From Neofusicoccum parvum (taxonomy: Eukaryota > Ascomycota > Dothideomycetes > Botryosphaeriales > Botryosphaeriaceae), in the NCBI GenBank assembly GCA_020912385.1, contig CP087215.1:1674001-1738000 (forward strand): DNA of 64,000 bases, in the 5' to 3' direction. This document shows positions 10,156-21,101 of the stretch, piece by piece; the stretch's first letter is position 1, and every line of letters starts with the position of its first letter. Position numbers and translations under genes: made by a program. The notes under the pieces are model-generated. The model searched no databases. It was given only the letters and a program-made list of their open reading frames with translations, and was not told the DNA's origin.

Positions 10156-13100
10156 ATGTCTTCCCTCTCGCAAGCCTCCGCTCGGGATTTGGTGGCCAGG
10201 TTGAGGAGGAGAAATGGTGGTGTTTCTAAGAGGACTAAAGAAGTACTTCAAGCAGACTGTCCCGAGATCTGGGAGAGTATACGAATTACTCAAGAAAAGC
10301 TGAAAGCAGAATTGCAGCCGTAAGTAGTTTCCTGTCCAAAAATTGGTCGAGCGGTGTTGACACTTTGTCTAGGTACATCAAAAGCCTCAATGCAATCAGG
10401 GATGACCACTGGATATACGAGCTGATCCGGAATGCCGATGAGAGCCAATATAACCGAGCTCGTGGCGAGGGCCGGAAGCCTTCCTTAACTCTTATCCTTC
10501 GATCGGATATGCTCATCATTCATTCCAACGAGGACGGATTTACCGATCAAGATGTGGAAGCAATCTGCAGTCTCAATGGGAGCAGGAAGTTCAACCGGCC
10601 AGTGTCCCGAGAAACGGGGCTCGGCTTCAAATCTGTTTTCAAAGTTGCAGGAAAGGTCAACATACAATCTGGACCTTTCTCATTTTCTCTACACAAAGAC
10701 TTCTACGAGGATACCGATGGCCCTGGCATGATAACACCAACGGACGAGCCTGTAGAGATCCTTCCCGAAAGTGTTCGGACGAGGATCATGCTCTCATTCT
10801 CCCATGTGTACGACTCTGACTTGAGCGTGAAAGTCCTGACGGAGTTACAAGATGGGTTCTTTGCATTTCTGGAAAATCTTCAGTCTGTCAAAGTCAAGTT
10901 CCTTGACGGAGACGGACCAACTCCCGACATTCAATACTCAGTTGAAAAAGACTTGACGACGGGTCTCCGAAAGATTGTCAAAAGGCGAACTTCTGGCACC
11001 CAGACTTGGATTGAGAGTACGACATTTTACCATATTTTCAGTCGAAGTGTGGAAGACCTGCTCTACAATGGAAAATCTCTGGAGTCAGATCCTGTGACAG
11101 TGGTGCTGGCATTCCCAATGGAAGAATCTCGGGTTCCCATACTGGAAGATCAGTATGCATTCTCGCCTGGCCCACTAGAGACATCTGGACTCAAAGTAAG
11201 GACTCCACATATTACTCTTCACCAACCTGTATGTTCTGATCATGCCCCCAGTTCTTGATAAATTCGGACTTCGTCGTCCAATCCGAAACCAATGCCATCA
11301 AGCAATGCCCCCGTAACGATGCGGTTTTGCTCGAAGTAGCCTACGCATTCCGAGACTCTATTCCAACCTTCCCAGATGAGTCTCTTCGACCGCAGTGGAC
11401 AGCTTATCTCCCAACTACGCTGCTACCACGTCCGCTTTGGGAGTCATTCAGACCAAAGATCAAAGAAGTCCTGTACAAGAGCAAAGTACTCAGGAGTTGG
11501 TTCTTGTCTGAATGGTGTACCCCGCGGCAGCTTCGATGGGTGGGCCCGGAGTTCAGAGATCACCATGGCAGGCCATTGTTCGCGGACATTCTTACAGAAA
11601 GACTGTACGTCCAGTATAATTCCATCTGGGACGGCGAAGACACAAGAAAGGCCATTGGACTGGAATCTTTGACGTGGGACCAATTCCTTGATCGAATGGA
11701 GGCGGACCTCGAACGAGGAGGGTTCTCGCAGATGAAATCTTCATTCACTGACAACGATTGGCATACACGCGTGGCAACTGCCCTTGCAAAACGTGTCTTG
11801 GACGAAGCGGGAAATATCGGGGGTAGCGTCAAGCCACCCCGAAGGATGGATTCCATGCCTTTGGTTCCGTTGATCAACGGTTCCTGGGCCTCGCCAATGC
11901 AATGTAGAACATCTGAAGTGTTCTTCTCTAGCTGCGTCGCAGCTCAGGACGATCCGAACAGCAATAGCGTTCATCCAAATGCGACTTCCAATCTTGCTCG
12001 GAACATTCTTTTCCTGCTGCTTGGGGTAAACGGAGCTCTCTGCGTGCAGAGCTTGATGAGCCAGCTGTTCGAGTTCTATCGCTCCTCGGAGGTGTCAACA
12101 CTGGAAGAATCGATTGTACACCTCATGTACTGTTTTTGGATTGTACCCAATGAGGCGGCGCGTCAGCTAACTAAAAGTTTCTGCGTATTCACGCGTGCCT
12201 CCAATACGCGAAAACCACATCTCGAAGATATTTACTTTGACGAGGATCTCAGTAGAACCCCCAGTAATGTGCCTCGAAGATCTCATGACTCTTACCTACA
12301 TCCTCAATACCTGAAAGCGGTCCCTGAAACGGCCATGAGTCATGGGTGGACCTGGAAATCTTGGCTTCAGCAGGTAGTTGGTGTGAAAGTTGATGCGCCA
12401 TGGCGCAATATCATTGCCCAGCTGAAACTGATCAAAGATAGTCAGTTGATCCAGGCATTAGACGACTCACGGGCCGAAAAGGATTTTCAAAAGGCACTGG
12501 AGCTCTACACAATCCTTTCGAATGTTCTCAGAGATGATCAGGAGGCTTTGGAGCTCAGGTAAGCACGTTACTTACTAGAACCCCTCCACAGTTATTATGG
12601 CGTGATCCAGTAGAAAAAAGACATTAAATGTTACGGACCAACTTTTTGAAAGCATAGTCGCTAACGAAATGTACTTCAGATCGGAGATGGATCTCTGTGG
12701 TCTCATTTTCCTTCCAGCCTGCAAAGCTTGGTTTCCCATATCATCCTGCGTGTGGGCAGTTGACAACACTTCTTTACCGAAGTCAAAACAGCCCATAGGT
12801 ACTCCTTACGCGAGTCTCGAGAATTTCTTCACTCAAACACTCTTGGTTGAGAATCCGAACATTTTTACATTCGTTCGATATCTCCAAGATATGGTCAAAG
12901 AACAAGCGCCACTTCCCCCAATCAAGGAATGCTTTGGAGAGATATCATCCAGATACTCTGAGGCAGACTTGGAACTTCTTCGATCCATGAAGATCCTTCC
13001 GATCAGACTGGCAAGCGGAGAGACAAAGCTCATGTGTCCGGATGCCAGTTTCTACATCGTAGACTGCGCAGAGTATCGCGAGCTTTTCAAGGATAAGGTC

Positions 13101-14131
13101 AATATTCTAGACTTCTCATTTGCGGAAGTGAGGGCTTACAAGTCTTTCTTGCGGGCCATGGGCGTGTGGTGGAGACGTATGTCAAGAAGTGCCCAGGAAT
13201 CAACCACTGCCGAAGCGGGTGTTCCACACAAGGCAATGACAGAATACTTGAGGAGAAGAAGCTATGCGGTTGGCCGGTACGTATCATCTTACGATTCTAG
13301 ATGGTCACACCTTTATGTTTGATAAGGCTGATGAAGGAAAGTTGCTTGGTACATTTCATGAACCAAGATAGTCTATACTGCAAAACCGACCTTCACAAGA
13401 TGCTGCAGAAATCTACCATCTATGTCACGGAACATATCTCAAAAACAGTGAAACTGGGGAACTTCACCGCTGAGAGTTGCAAAGCATACTGTCACATTGA
13501 GGACAGCCATGGCTCTTTGGACATATACGTCCCAAAAGCTAGGCACAAACGCGAAGCTTGCATTCTCCAACACCTTCCGAGGCGCATTTTGGATTTCTTC
13601 TCGATCCGCGAACCTCTCGCGCAGATCATCCTTGCACAAATTCTCAATAGCAGCAGCCTCAACGTTGTAGACGACATGCTCGAGACCGCTGGAATCACGG
13701 AAGTGGATGGATTCACTCGACCGGAGAAAGTCGAATCTGAGCTCGGAGAAATCCCGTCGAGAGTTGATAATATCTTCAATGACTCAGATGAACCGGCACA
13801 TTCAATCCACGGGCTGTGGAAGAGCTCTCCGGCTGCTGCAGAAGGATTACAATCAAACCATGGGAACAGTACTGAAGAGCAGGGATGCGGAACATCAGAG
13901 AATCTAAAGACACAGACTGAAGACCGAGCGGCACCGCGCGTCGATACTGTATCAGGGGATGACAAGTACGATGGGGTTGCAAGCCAGACAGGCGGATATG
14001 CTCCTTTTGCCCAAACCAAGACCATCTTCTCGATCCGATTTGCGTCGTCGAGTCAACTGGATGGCAGGCGCCCTTCTGACAGCAGTAATATTTTTCCAAC
14101 TGCTCCATTTACGTTTGCATCCCCCCTATGA
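10156..14131 (+). CDS. NO VEIN/sacsin-like Hsp90-type ATPase, C-terminally short
   Basis: Five exons (10156-10319, 10373-11195, 11252-12558, 12611-13276, 13342-14131) give 1249 residues. An in-frame stop upstream fixes the start. Near the N-terminus is a GHKL ATPase of the sacsin/NO VEIN kind: an N-box with Glu71 and Asn75 (YELIRNADES), NEDGF at 107-111, and the glycine loop ETGLGFKSVF around 135-144. The middle (FVVQSETNAIKQ, YLPTTLLPRPLW, WCTPRQLRWVGPEFRD) matches large fungal NOV-like proteins. After LPRRILDFF the chain becomes low-complexity and stops (PFTFASPL). The DUF3883-type nuclease-like domain usual in this family is not visible. The last intron ends in AAG rather than CAG/TAG, so it is the weakest junction. 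Function in fungi is unknown; plant NOV acts in development, and bacterial relatives sit in defence loci. Confidence 0.78.
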
Positions 14132-14573
14132 ATTCAGCCTCCACCACATCTACATTCTGATACGGGTGTTTAACATGAGGCGCAGGGGTATGGGACTCAA
14201 ACTGTATATCAATTCAGAAAGCGCGAGCTTTAATGGATAGCTGGAACTCGGGGTTGATTTTAGGACTCCAGGGGCAAAAACGTAAGGGACGAGGATATCA
14301 TTCAAGCCTGAGATGAGATTTCTTTTCTTTGTTCTTTTATGACTCTTTTATGCTATTTTGTGTATCTTGTTTTAGATGACGTCATGAAATGGCGAGGTAC
14401 TACGTAGTTCTCCATATGGATGCTGCGGAATGGCGCTCAAGTCTGAGGCTTTCAAAATTCACTGCCCAAGCAGAGATTTCATCCGTTGTCTGCATGGATT
14501 TTCTGAATGAGCTGTTGAGATATGTGCTAGCCATTATCATTTTTTTTATTATGGCTGCCTCATATGAGAGCCC
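14132..14573. other. Convergent intergenic region, 440 bp
   Basis: Lies between two converging stop codons and should contain both 3' ends. AT-rich runs (14335-14375, 14536-14550) fit polyadenylation sequence. No relic of the missing NOV C-terminal domain was recognised here by eye. Confidence 0.45.
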
Positions 14574-15647
14574 TCAGGTCTGTTCGCCCTTGAACTTCTG
14601 TTGGAAATACTTGTCGAAGGTCGCGGGTTGAACATCAGGAAACAGATGATTATGGACCTGGCCTCTTGGCCGAATTGATTTCCCTTCCCCTTGCATACCC
14701 TTCACCATGAACCAGAAGTCTGGAGGAAATGAGCTCTGCCGTAACTCCTGCGGCGCCTTTGTCGGATCAGCCGCAACTTCGTGCATCTTCTCCACTGGAT
14801 AGTAATCAATCTTCACCGTTCTACCAGTATGCTTCCGCAGAGACTCTGCAATACCCATGTGAGAAATGGTGTCGCTGACGAAGTTCAGGTGCTGATTCTC
14901 GGACTTGGCCGGGTGGAGGAGCGTTTCGACGAGGTAAGCTGCAAAGTCGTCCAAATTTGTGAAGTCGGCCTTGGTTTCTGGATCGCCGATGATATGAAGG
15001 ATATATTCCTCAACATCTTCCCGCATCCATGAACACCAGACTGGCTCGCGGTCCTGGTTGTAGAAGTCACCGCAGCCGATGACGGTGTAGCTCATCTTTC
15101 CGGATTGGACCGCAGGGTGGAGCACCGCTCTCTCATTCAATCTGAAAGCATCACTGTTAGGTACGACGTTCAATGCAGAGGAAAGAGTGGCCTACTTGTG
15201 CTTTTGATTCCAGATCTGCGACCGATCAGCAGTCTGCGCACGCCTACATTTAGGGGTTTGACCTACCGGGTGCAAGTATCCTCGCAAGTCTCCAGGCTTC
15301 TGATAGATGTGATGCATGCCGTACTCACTTGGATAGAACCGTTTCACGCCAGCGTCAGCTGCGGCATCTTGTATAGTAGGCTGTGCATCCAAAGCTTTGC
15401 CGCTGAGGGCAGATATGACTGCATCCACTCCTTGCAGGTCTTTCGCCAAACCCTCTCTGGACAATTCATTCAAATCGAACTGTTTCATGATCGATTTGTG
15501 ATAATTCCTACTACAGGATGGTTGGTCTTCTGGATGAATGAAGGCCAGCACTTTGAAGTTTGCCTTGAAGTTGTGCCTCAACTTCTCGAGGATATGCTGG
15601 CCGATTTGGCCATCTGCGCCAAACACGGCAACGGTTTCGAAAGCCAT
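14574..15647 (-). CDS. NmrA-like/isoflavone-reductase-like NAD(P)-binding protein
   Basis: Three exons (15267-15647, 15196-15215, 14574-15141) encode 322 residues. The middle exon is only 20 nt; without it neither the frame nor the conserved segment HPxWNQKHKLNE is restored. The N-terminal Rossmann signature is GADGQIG at residues 10-16 (GxxGxxG). Further landmarks are VDAVISALSG, VKRFYPSEYG and SYTVIGCGDFYNQ, all typical of the atypical-SDR NmrA/PCBER group. Members are either redox-sensing regulators without catalysis, like NmrA, or NADPH-dependent reductases of phenolics; the sequence does not decide between them. The start is the ATG at 15647 (MAFETVAVFG). It converges with the NO VEIN-like gene, and no cluster partner is evident. 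Confidence 0.87.
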
Positions 15648-15843
15648 GGACGTCAAAGAGGAGAGAGGTGGCAGGATTTAAAGGTATAGCTCTCCAATAT
15701 TTGACTCTCTCTCAATGAATTTTTATACACATCTGTAGCACTGAGTTGAGGGGTGACGTCATGGGAGGGTCATGTTGGTGGGCGTGATACGCGCGGCCCT
15801 CATGGCTGCCACCACGGTCACTATGTACTCCGCCAACTTGCAG

Positions 15844-16143
15844 TCACTCAAGCTTGCTAGGGCATTGGATCGGTCCCCACTTCCGTAAATTAAGCTCCAG
15901 TAAAATCAGAACATCAATGGATGAAACATCGAACAGGAGTAGGCTTGCCCCACGATCCAAGAGCTGGGGAAAAAGAGGGTAGAGAATTTCCGCCACACTG
16001 GCATCATCAAGTGTAATATGAAACATTGTGACACCCTGAAGATCCAATACGAAAACACGGGCGCATCCAGGTTCCTCACACATCTCCAAGAATGTAGAAA
16101 GCTTGGGCTCAAAAAGTCCGTCGCTGTTCTTCAACATGAACAC
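15844..16143 (-). other. Weak open frame, possible decayed gene fragment
   Basis: A 99-codon minus frame begins at FMLKNSDGLFEPKL and ends with TAG. The frame stays open a little upstream of its first ATG (VGDYLSELGVV). The residue mix looks protein-like, with alternating hydrophobic strands such as ARVFVLDLQGVTMFHI. No family is recognised and no clean start or splice partner is visible. It could be the last exon of an undetected gene or a relic. Confidence 0.25.
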
Positions 16144-16246
16144 AACGCCAAGCTCACTGAGATAGTCTCCGACAAAAACAAGTCAGTCATTTGAAGTCGC
16201 AAGACGCTGCGTCAGTTGAAGGCGGCTGTCGAGACCTGTCACTGTC

Positions 16247-16804
16247 GTGACATTGATCCACTACTATGACGTAAGATGGACGTCAACTACCAACGCAGCT
16301 CAGCAGCCGCATATCCCTTACAAGCATGTGCCAGAAACGTTTCTTCTGCCAAGATCCCCATCTTTCTGCATTCCGAAAATCCAGACCAACCATGTACGTC
16401 GCCTTTTCATCGACAATCACCTCATTGGCAACCGTACTCTCGACCACGGCAAGTAGTCAGAATGGGTTCGTTTGGTGTTGGAACACAGATGTACGGCACA
16501 ACTGCCCTTTCCTCCTATCAATGGCATTGTGCCTCGGCCGTGGATCTTCGGCTTCGAATGCTTCGGGGCACTCTTGTTTTCATGCCAACAGTATGACGGT
16601 GAGACGCAATCCGAGAGAACAAGACACGATTACATCTTTTCAGATGGGGGAATGATGACTTGGAGAAAATTAACATGGAACTCTTGCGGCGAAATCAGCT
16701 TTAGCTTAGTCCTCACCCCTTACGTTGTAGTAGAGCGGAGCGTAATTAGAACACTCATCACGTGTTCTTGCTTTAGCTACTACTTGTGTAACTCTTCCAT
16801 CTGA
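16247..16804 (+). pseudogene. Possible decayed frame with one internal stop
   Basis: One plus-strand frame is open for about 186 codons apart from a single TAG at 16454-16456. The part after the stop includes LPFPPINGIVPRPWIFGF. No family is recognised, and two other frames are also partly open here. It may be a relic gene, or a gene with an intron I could not place. Confidence is low. Confidence 0.2.
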
Positions 16805-19175
16805 TTCTCTATCGGCCTCCTAAGATACACTCAAGACCTCTTGCCCTCATTCAACGTTAACTGTGTTCCAAGCATTCGCGCTTCTCAATCTTCATGAGAA
16901 ATATATTGTATCGAGCTACCGGTGTCAAGTCCAAATGACAAATTGTCTGCTATCGAACCATGTAGAGCCTTCTGTGCACAGTTAGTGTCAACATCTTTCC
17001 ATAATGAAATCCTGCTTTTCTTGCGGTGTCAGCACTAGCCATGAATCAGTTTTTCATGCTTCACGTTGCCTTTTAGGTTATTTTGATTGGCAGATATCTT
17101 TTTAAGGGCTGATATGTAAAACACTGCTTTTTCCCTTTTTGGCAGCTGAGCTTGCATCCAATAAATTCTTTCCTTCCACTTCCAAGCAGTGTGCATTTCT
17201 AACACACAAGAGCATCACAAACCAGACGAGGCAGCAATCTCTCGTATCCGTCTTCACAGGGGCTGAATCAAACCTTGCAGCCGGTGAAGCTGCAAGTAAT
17301 GTGATCGCGTGGTCCACGAGGCTGACTGCACCCCTTGCTTCAGCCGCCTCGCAAACCATCAAACCACGGCTAACCGGCCAGGCCGGGCCATCTCGGTCAT
17401 CCAGCAGGATTCAGGGTCCACTGGCACGCCGCTTCCTCCTCGAGAGCCTCTCAGCCTTGTGACGCATCCGCGACCCCAAACCCTCCTCTGCAGACCTCCA
17501 CCTCGTCACCCGCCTCCTTGCCGCCACCCCGGCGCCTCGTGCGCCTCGCTTCGCCGCGCCCATCCCGGCAGCGCTCTAGCCGTGGCGCCGCCAATAGCCC
17601 CAACACCACAACCCTGCCTCGCTCGGCTTTTCCGCCCTCCGCTCGCGCCATCGACGGCGTCGGCAGGCGCCGCTGGGCCATGTCTCCCGAGAGGGAACCG
17701 CCAAGCGGTCCCTCTCTCCCTCAGCTTTTCAAAGCGGACAAGAACGACCAGCTGAACCAAGGCCAGCCAGCCGGCCGGCCGGCCGCCGCCGCCGCCGCCG
17801 CAGCAGCAGCAGCAGCAGCAGCCACACGCCATAGCCACGTTGAGGCGCCTACCACACTTCACGCAGACGGCCGGACCTCGTGCCACGAGACCAAAACGTT
17901 CGTTAACCCCGCCGCCTCTGCGCACCCAGAAAATAAAAACTGAAATAAACTAAAGCGCCGGGCCCACGGAGCAAGCGACCGACTCCCCGGACTATCGACG
18001 CTTTCCTCCGTGCCCTTTGCTCCCTCTCCCTCCCTCGTGGTCATCGTGGCGGCGCGTGTTTTGCGCCACCGCAAATGCTTGTCCGATTGCTTGTGCGAGC
18101 GGGTCTGACGCCATCGATAGACGGAAGAATAGTGGTTCGCATCCAAGCTGCGCGGGAAGGAGTGAAGGAGAGAGACGCTCCTCCGCGAATACCCTTTTTT
18201 TTCTTTATTCCCGTGTGGCGCTTTTTTATTGCCCTGCGCGCTCGCTTGGGTGCTGCCGCAGCCTAGGCCTTCCACCTGCGCCGCGCGAAGGATCATGTCT
18301 TCCCCGCGGGTGCTGGTTGCTGAGCGGCGGGTTGGGGCCCGGGAGAGGGTCTGGTGCGCGAGAGAGGGCTAAAGATAGAGAGGGTTTGGCTGAGCTGGGC
18401 TGAGTGGGAGATTCACGGCGGCTATGAGCACATTTGGTAGGGAGTGAGAGCCCGTAAGCGTGAAGTGAGGAAGTGGGTGATCAAGATGCCCGTTGTGAGG
18501 GTCAGGTGAGACGTGTGTTCAGACCTAACAGCGCTGTTGAATATGGGAGGGGAGGGCTCACGAACATTTCACTATCGAAACAACGGTGCGGCGACATGTA
18601 GTAGGTTGATATCGATTTTTGTTTGTCTTATCTTCTCTATTACGCCTTCCCCTCTGCACACAACTGCGCCTGCGTCCATTCGCCCGTGTTGTTCCAATCC
18701 TCGATGCCTGAAAGCTTCGAAACATCTAGACTTTTTGAGTCCCGTCTTCCCGATAAAAACATTAAACGACCAGACAGCCGCTGCCATAGGAAAAAAAAAA
18801 AAAGAACTGAGTGACAAAGTATAGCGTGTGTGCTATCCACACGGTCAAAAGGAAGCGGCGAAGCAGAAAATATGAAGCCAAAAACGACCCGATATGATAC
18901 AAGACCACTTGTTTTCCTGTCAGGCCCAAATCTCTTCATCCCCAGTGCCCGACACACGTCGCTCTGTATGGCACGTCGCAGCCTTGTTTTCCTCTCTCGC
19001 CTCAGACTGGACCAAAATGGAACAAGTGACACTCGACACAGCGATCTCAACCCATAACACCCGCCAGCGTCAAGCGCCAGGCGAAGCAGAAGAGTTCAAA
19101 CTGTGGACGTGCTCGTACATGCCCCAATCCAGTGCAGCCAGATACCGTGATCCAAGCAGGACGGCCACCTCAGAT
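16805..19175. other. Intergenic region, 2.4 kb, with low-complexity tracts
   Basis: Downstream of wetA, which is transcribed toward it. The left third is AT-rich. From about 17,460 to 18,060 the sequence is C-rich and unspliced frames on both strands are low complexity. A run of T's at 18197-18205 and A's at 18790-18803 lie near the wetA 3' side, and the latter may mark a polyadenylation region. No supported gene. Confidence 0.5.
17771..17822 (+). repeat. Trinucleotide repeat tract (GCC)n then (CAG)n
   Basis: The sequence passes from CCGG-rich units into about six GCC/CCG triplets and then about seven CAG triplets. If translated in one plus frame it would give an alanine run. It is a simple-sequence microsatellite and probably length-polymorphic. 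Confidence 0.85.
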
Positions 19176-21101
19176 CTACACAGCATGACCCCTCGCAGCC
19201 AGCATCTCCTGCGCCTCCGGCAGACACAGCAGCCCCTCTCTCTCCAACGCCGTGATGTCCCCACCCGCCTCGATGATGGCCCTCGCCGCAGCCTGGCTGA
19301 GCCGGCGCCGCTTTTCCGCCGCCTCTTTTTCGCGGCGCGCCTTCGTCTTGCTCGACCCGGACGGCGCGACGCCTGTCAGAATCTTGCGGCTGTCGTCAGG
19401 CGTGTAGTTGACGAAGCCGACAGACGCAGGGCGAGGAGCGACGGAAGGGCCAGTGGCCGATTGGCTGCTGCTCTTGCGGCGGTGGTGGGAGCGCGGGCGG
19501 GATGATGGGGGAGGGATGGCTTGAGTGGAGTCCCGCCGGGAGCGAGTTAGGAAGGCTTGATGCGTCGTCATGGAGGAGAGTTGCTGGGGAGGCGAAGAAG
19601 TAGGGCTGCGCGAGGGAGGGGTAATCTGGTGGTGCATGTGGTGCTGCTGGGCAGCCGGGTGTGGGTGAGGGGCGGCGCCAGGCTGCTGGTGTAGGTGGTG
19701 CTGCGCGAAGGTCGGCGTAGGGGGCATGGGCGTCGACTTGTACATCTGTGAGGGGTACACGACCGGTGAGGAAGTCGAGAAGGAGGTGCCGTCGGGCGCA
19801 TGTGCGTCAAGCATGCTGTTCATGGATGATGGTTCGCATTGGATCATCAGCCCATTAGATCCAAGGTCAGACGAGGCTGTGCTGACGGCCAGGAAGTCAG
19901 ACCGCCCGGTGTGGTACGCCGTGTGCTGGGAAGGCTGAGAAACGCTAGGGTTGGGCCACCAAGGCTGGGACTCTCTGTCTTGGGAATAGTCAGACGAGGC
20001 TGCTGGAAAGCTGCCAAAGTCGAAAGCTGCGGTCGCATTCTGGCTCCATGATGACGAGGGAAGCCGCGAAGACTGAGGGGGGGTTTGCAGTGCTTCGCTG
20101 AGATCGTGCGTCAGGTAGGGGTTATTCGAAGGGTCGTTCGGGGCGTGAAAGGATGACCGTGCACTGTTCGAGTCTTGGGTGGTTGGAGACGCGACGGGCG
20201 TCATCTGTGTCTGTGACCGGCTGGAGGAGAAGGTTGGGAACGAAAATTGACGCTCGATGTCTGCAACCTCGCCGGAACCGGTGTAGGGCATGTTGGGGGA
20301 AAAGTTGTATCCGTAGTGAGACTCTTCCTGGGACACCTTCGTCGAAGACGGAGGAGAGAGCGGAGGAGCGCCAACGCGCTTGGCCCAGACCTCTTGATAT
20401 CCGGTCCGGTATGGTGTTGAGCGCATCATCTTCGGCGAGAAGCTGCCCTTGGACACAGTTCTTCTGATAACTGACGGTGTCTGCCTTCTGCTACCGCGGA
20501 TGGGAAGGCTGTTGAATTTCTTGGAATCACAGGAAGAGACAATTGGACGTGGGGAGGAAGGAGCAGAGAAAACGAAGGGGTCGGTAGGTACTTGAGGGGA
20601 GCAGGAAGGCGGAGCGTCTAAGCTGAAAAGTTCCGGGGCAACAGCCGCAGCCTTGCTGCGGGACTCTGGTAAGATCGAAGTCTGATTGCCCTCGGGCGCG
20701 GCCGAGGCTACGTTTGAGCCAATATAGCCCCAAGCCTGGTGCCAGGCATCCTCTGGTTCGGTGTGCCTTGATGCCTCCCAATTCGGCATAGGCGAGTTTT
20801 TGGCCGCCGCGCTCCCATTCGAGGAAGACGAGACGTCAAAGAAGTTGCCCAGATCATCTGAGCCGGCGCCCTCTCCAGTATTGTCGCTGCTGAGATCCAG
20901 CAGTTCGGCGTCGACGTACTGGTCAAAGAGCTGGTCGTATGGAACAGCCCAGTTGGAGTCTTTGTCCTGAGGCCGGATCGGGAGATTTTCGAACTGTCGC
21001 AGCAGGGCGATGTCGCCAGGCGGACGGCAGGATCGGCCTTGCACGTGATGCAGAGGGACTTGACTGGAAGCCTGTCGGACCCGTGGCGAGGAGGGAGCCA
21101 T
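19176..21101 (-). CDS. wetA: Conidial developmental regulator WetA
   Basis: An uninterrupted frame of 641 residues starting at ATG 21101. The diagnostic part is the conserved WetA C-terminus, about residues 555-615: VGFVNYTPDDSRKILTGVAP, then GSSKTKARREKEAAEKRRRL and an IIEAGGD segment. The N-terminus also fits WetA, with an acidic FDQYVDAELLDL motif near residue 55. The rest is Ser/Pro/Gln/His-rich, as in all WetA proteins, with His/Gln tracts around residues 455-490. WetA acts last in the BrlA-AbaA-WetA cascade and controls spore-wall maturation, trehalose and conidial dormancy. Length is in the normal family range. The long upstream region suggests the usual long leader and complex promoter. 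Confidence 0.93.
   Translation of the reverse strand: MAPSSPRVRQASSQVPLHHVQGRSCRPPGDIALLRQFENLPIRPQDKDSNWAVPYDQLFDQYVDAELLDLSSDNTGEGAGSDDLGNFFDVSSSSNGSAAAKNSPMPNWEASRHTEPEDAWHQAWGYIGSNVASAAPEGNQTSILPESRSKAAAVAPELFSLDAPPSCSPQVPTDPFVFSAPSSPRPIVSSCDSKKFNSLPIRGSRRQTPSVIRRTVSKGSFSPKMMRSTPYRTGYQEVWAKRVGAPPLSPPSSTKVSQEESHYGYNFSPNMPYTGSGEVADIERQFSFPTFSSSRSQTQMTPVASPTTQDSNSARSSFHAPNDPSNNPYLTHDLSEALQTPPQSSRLPSSSWSQNATAAFDFGSFPAASSDYSQDRESQPWWPNPSVSQPSQHTAYHTGRSDFLAVSTASSDLGSNGLMIQCEPSSMNSMLDAHAPDGTSFSTSSPVVYPSQMYKSTPMPPTPTFAQHHLHQQPGAAPHPHPAAQQHHMHHQITPPSRSPTSSPPQQLSSMTTHQAFLTRSRRDSTQAIPPPSSRPRSHHRRKSSSQSATGPSVAPRPASVGFVNYTPDDSRKILTGVAPSGSSKTKARREKEAAEKRRRLSQAAARAIIEAGGDITALEREGLLCLPEAQEMLAARGHAV

Noticed and set aside
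9615..10157. 180-codon minus-strand frame upstream of the NO VEIN-like gene
   Set aside because: No homology cues; overlaps the leader and start of the well-supported plus-strand gene.
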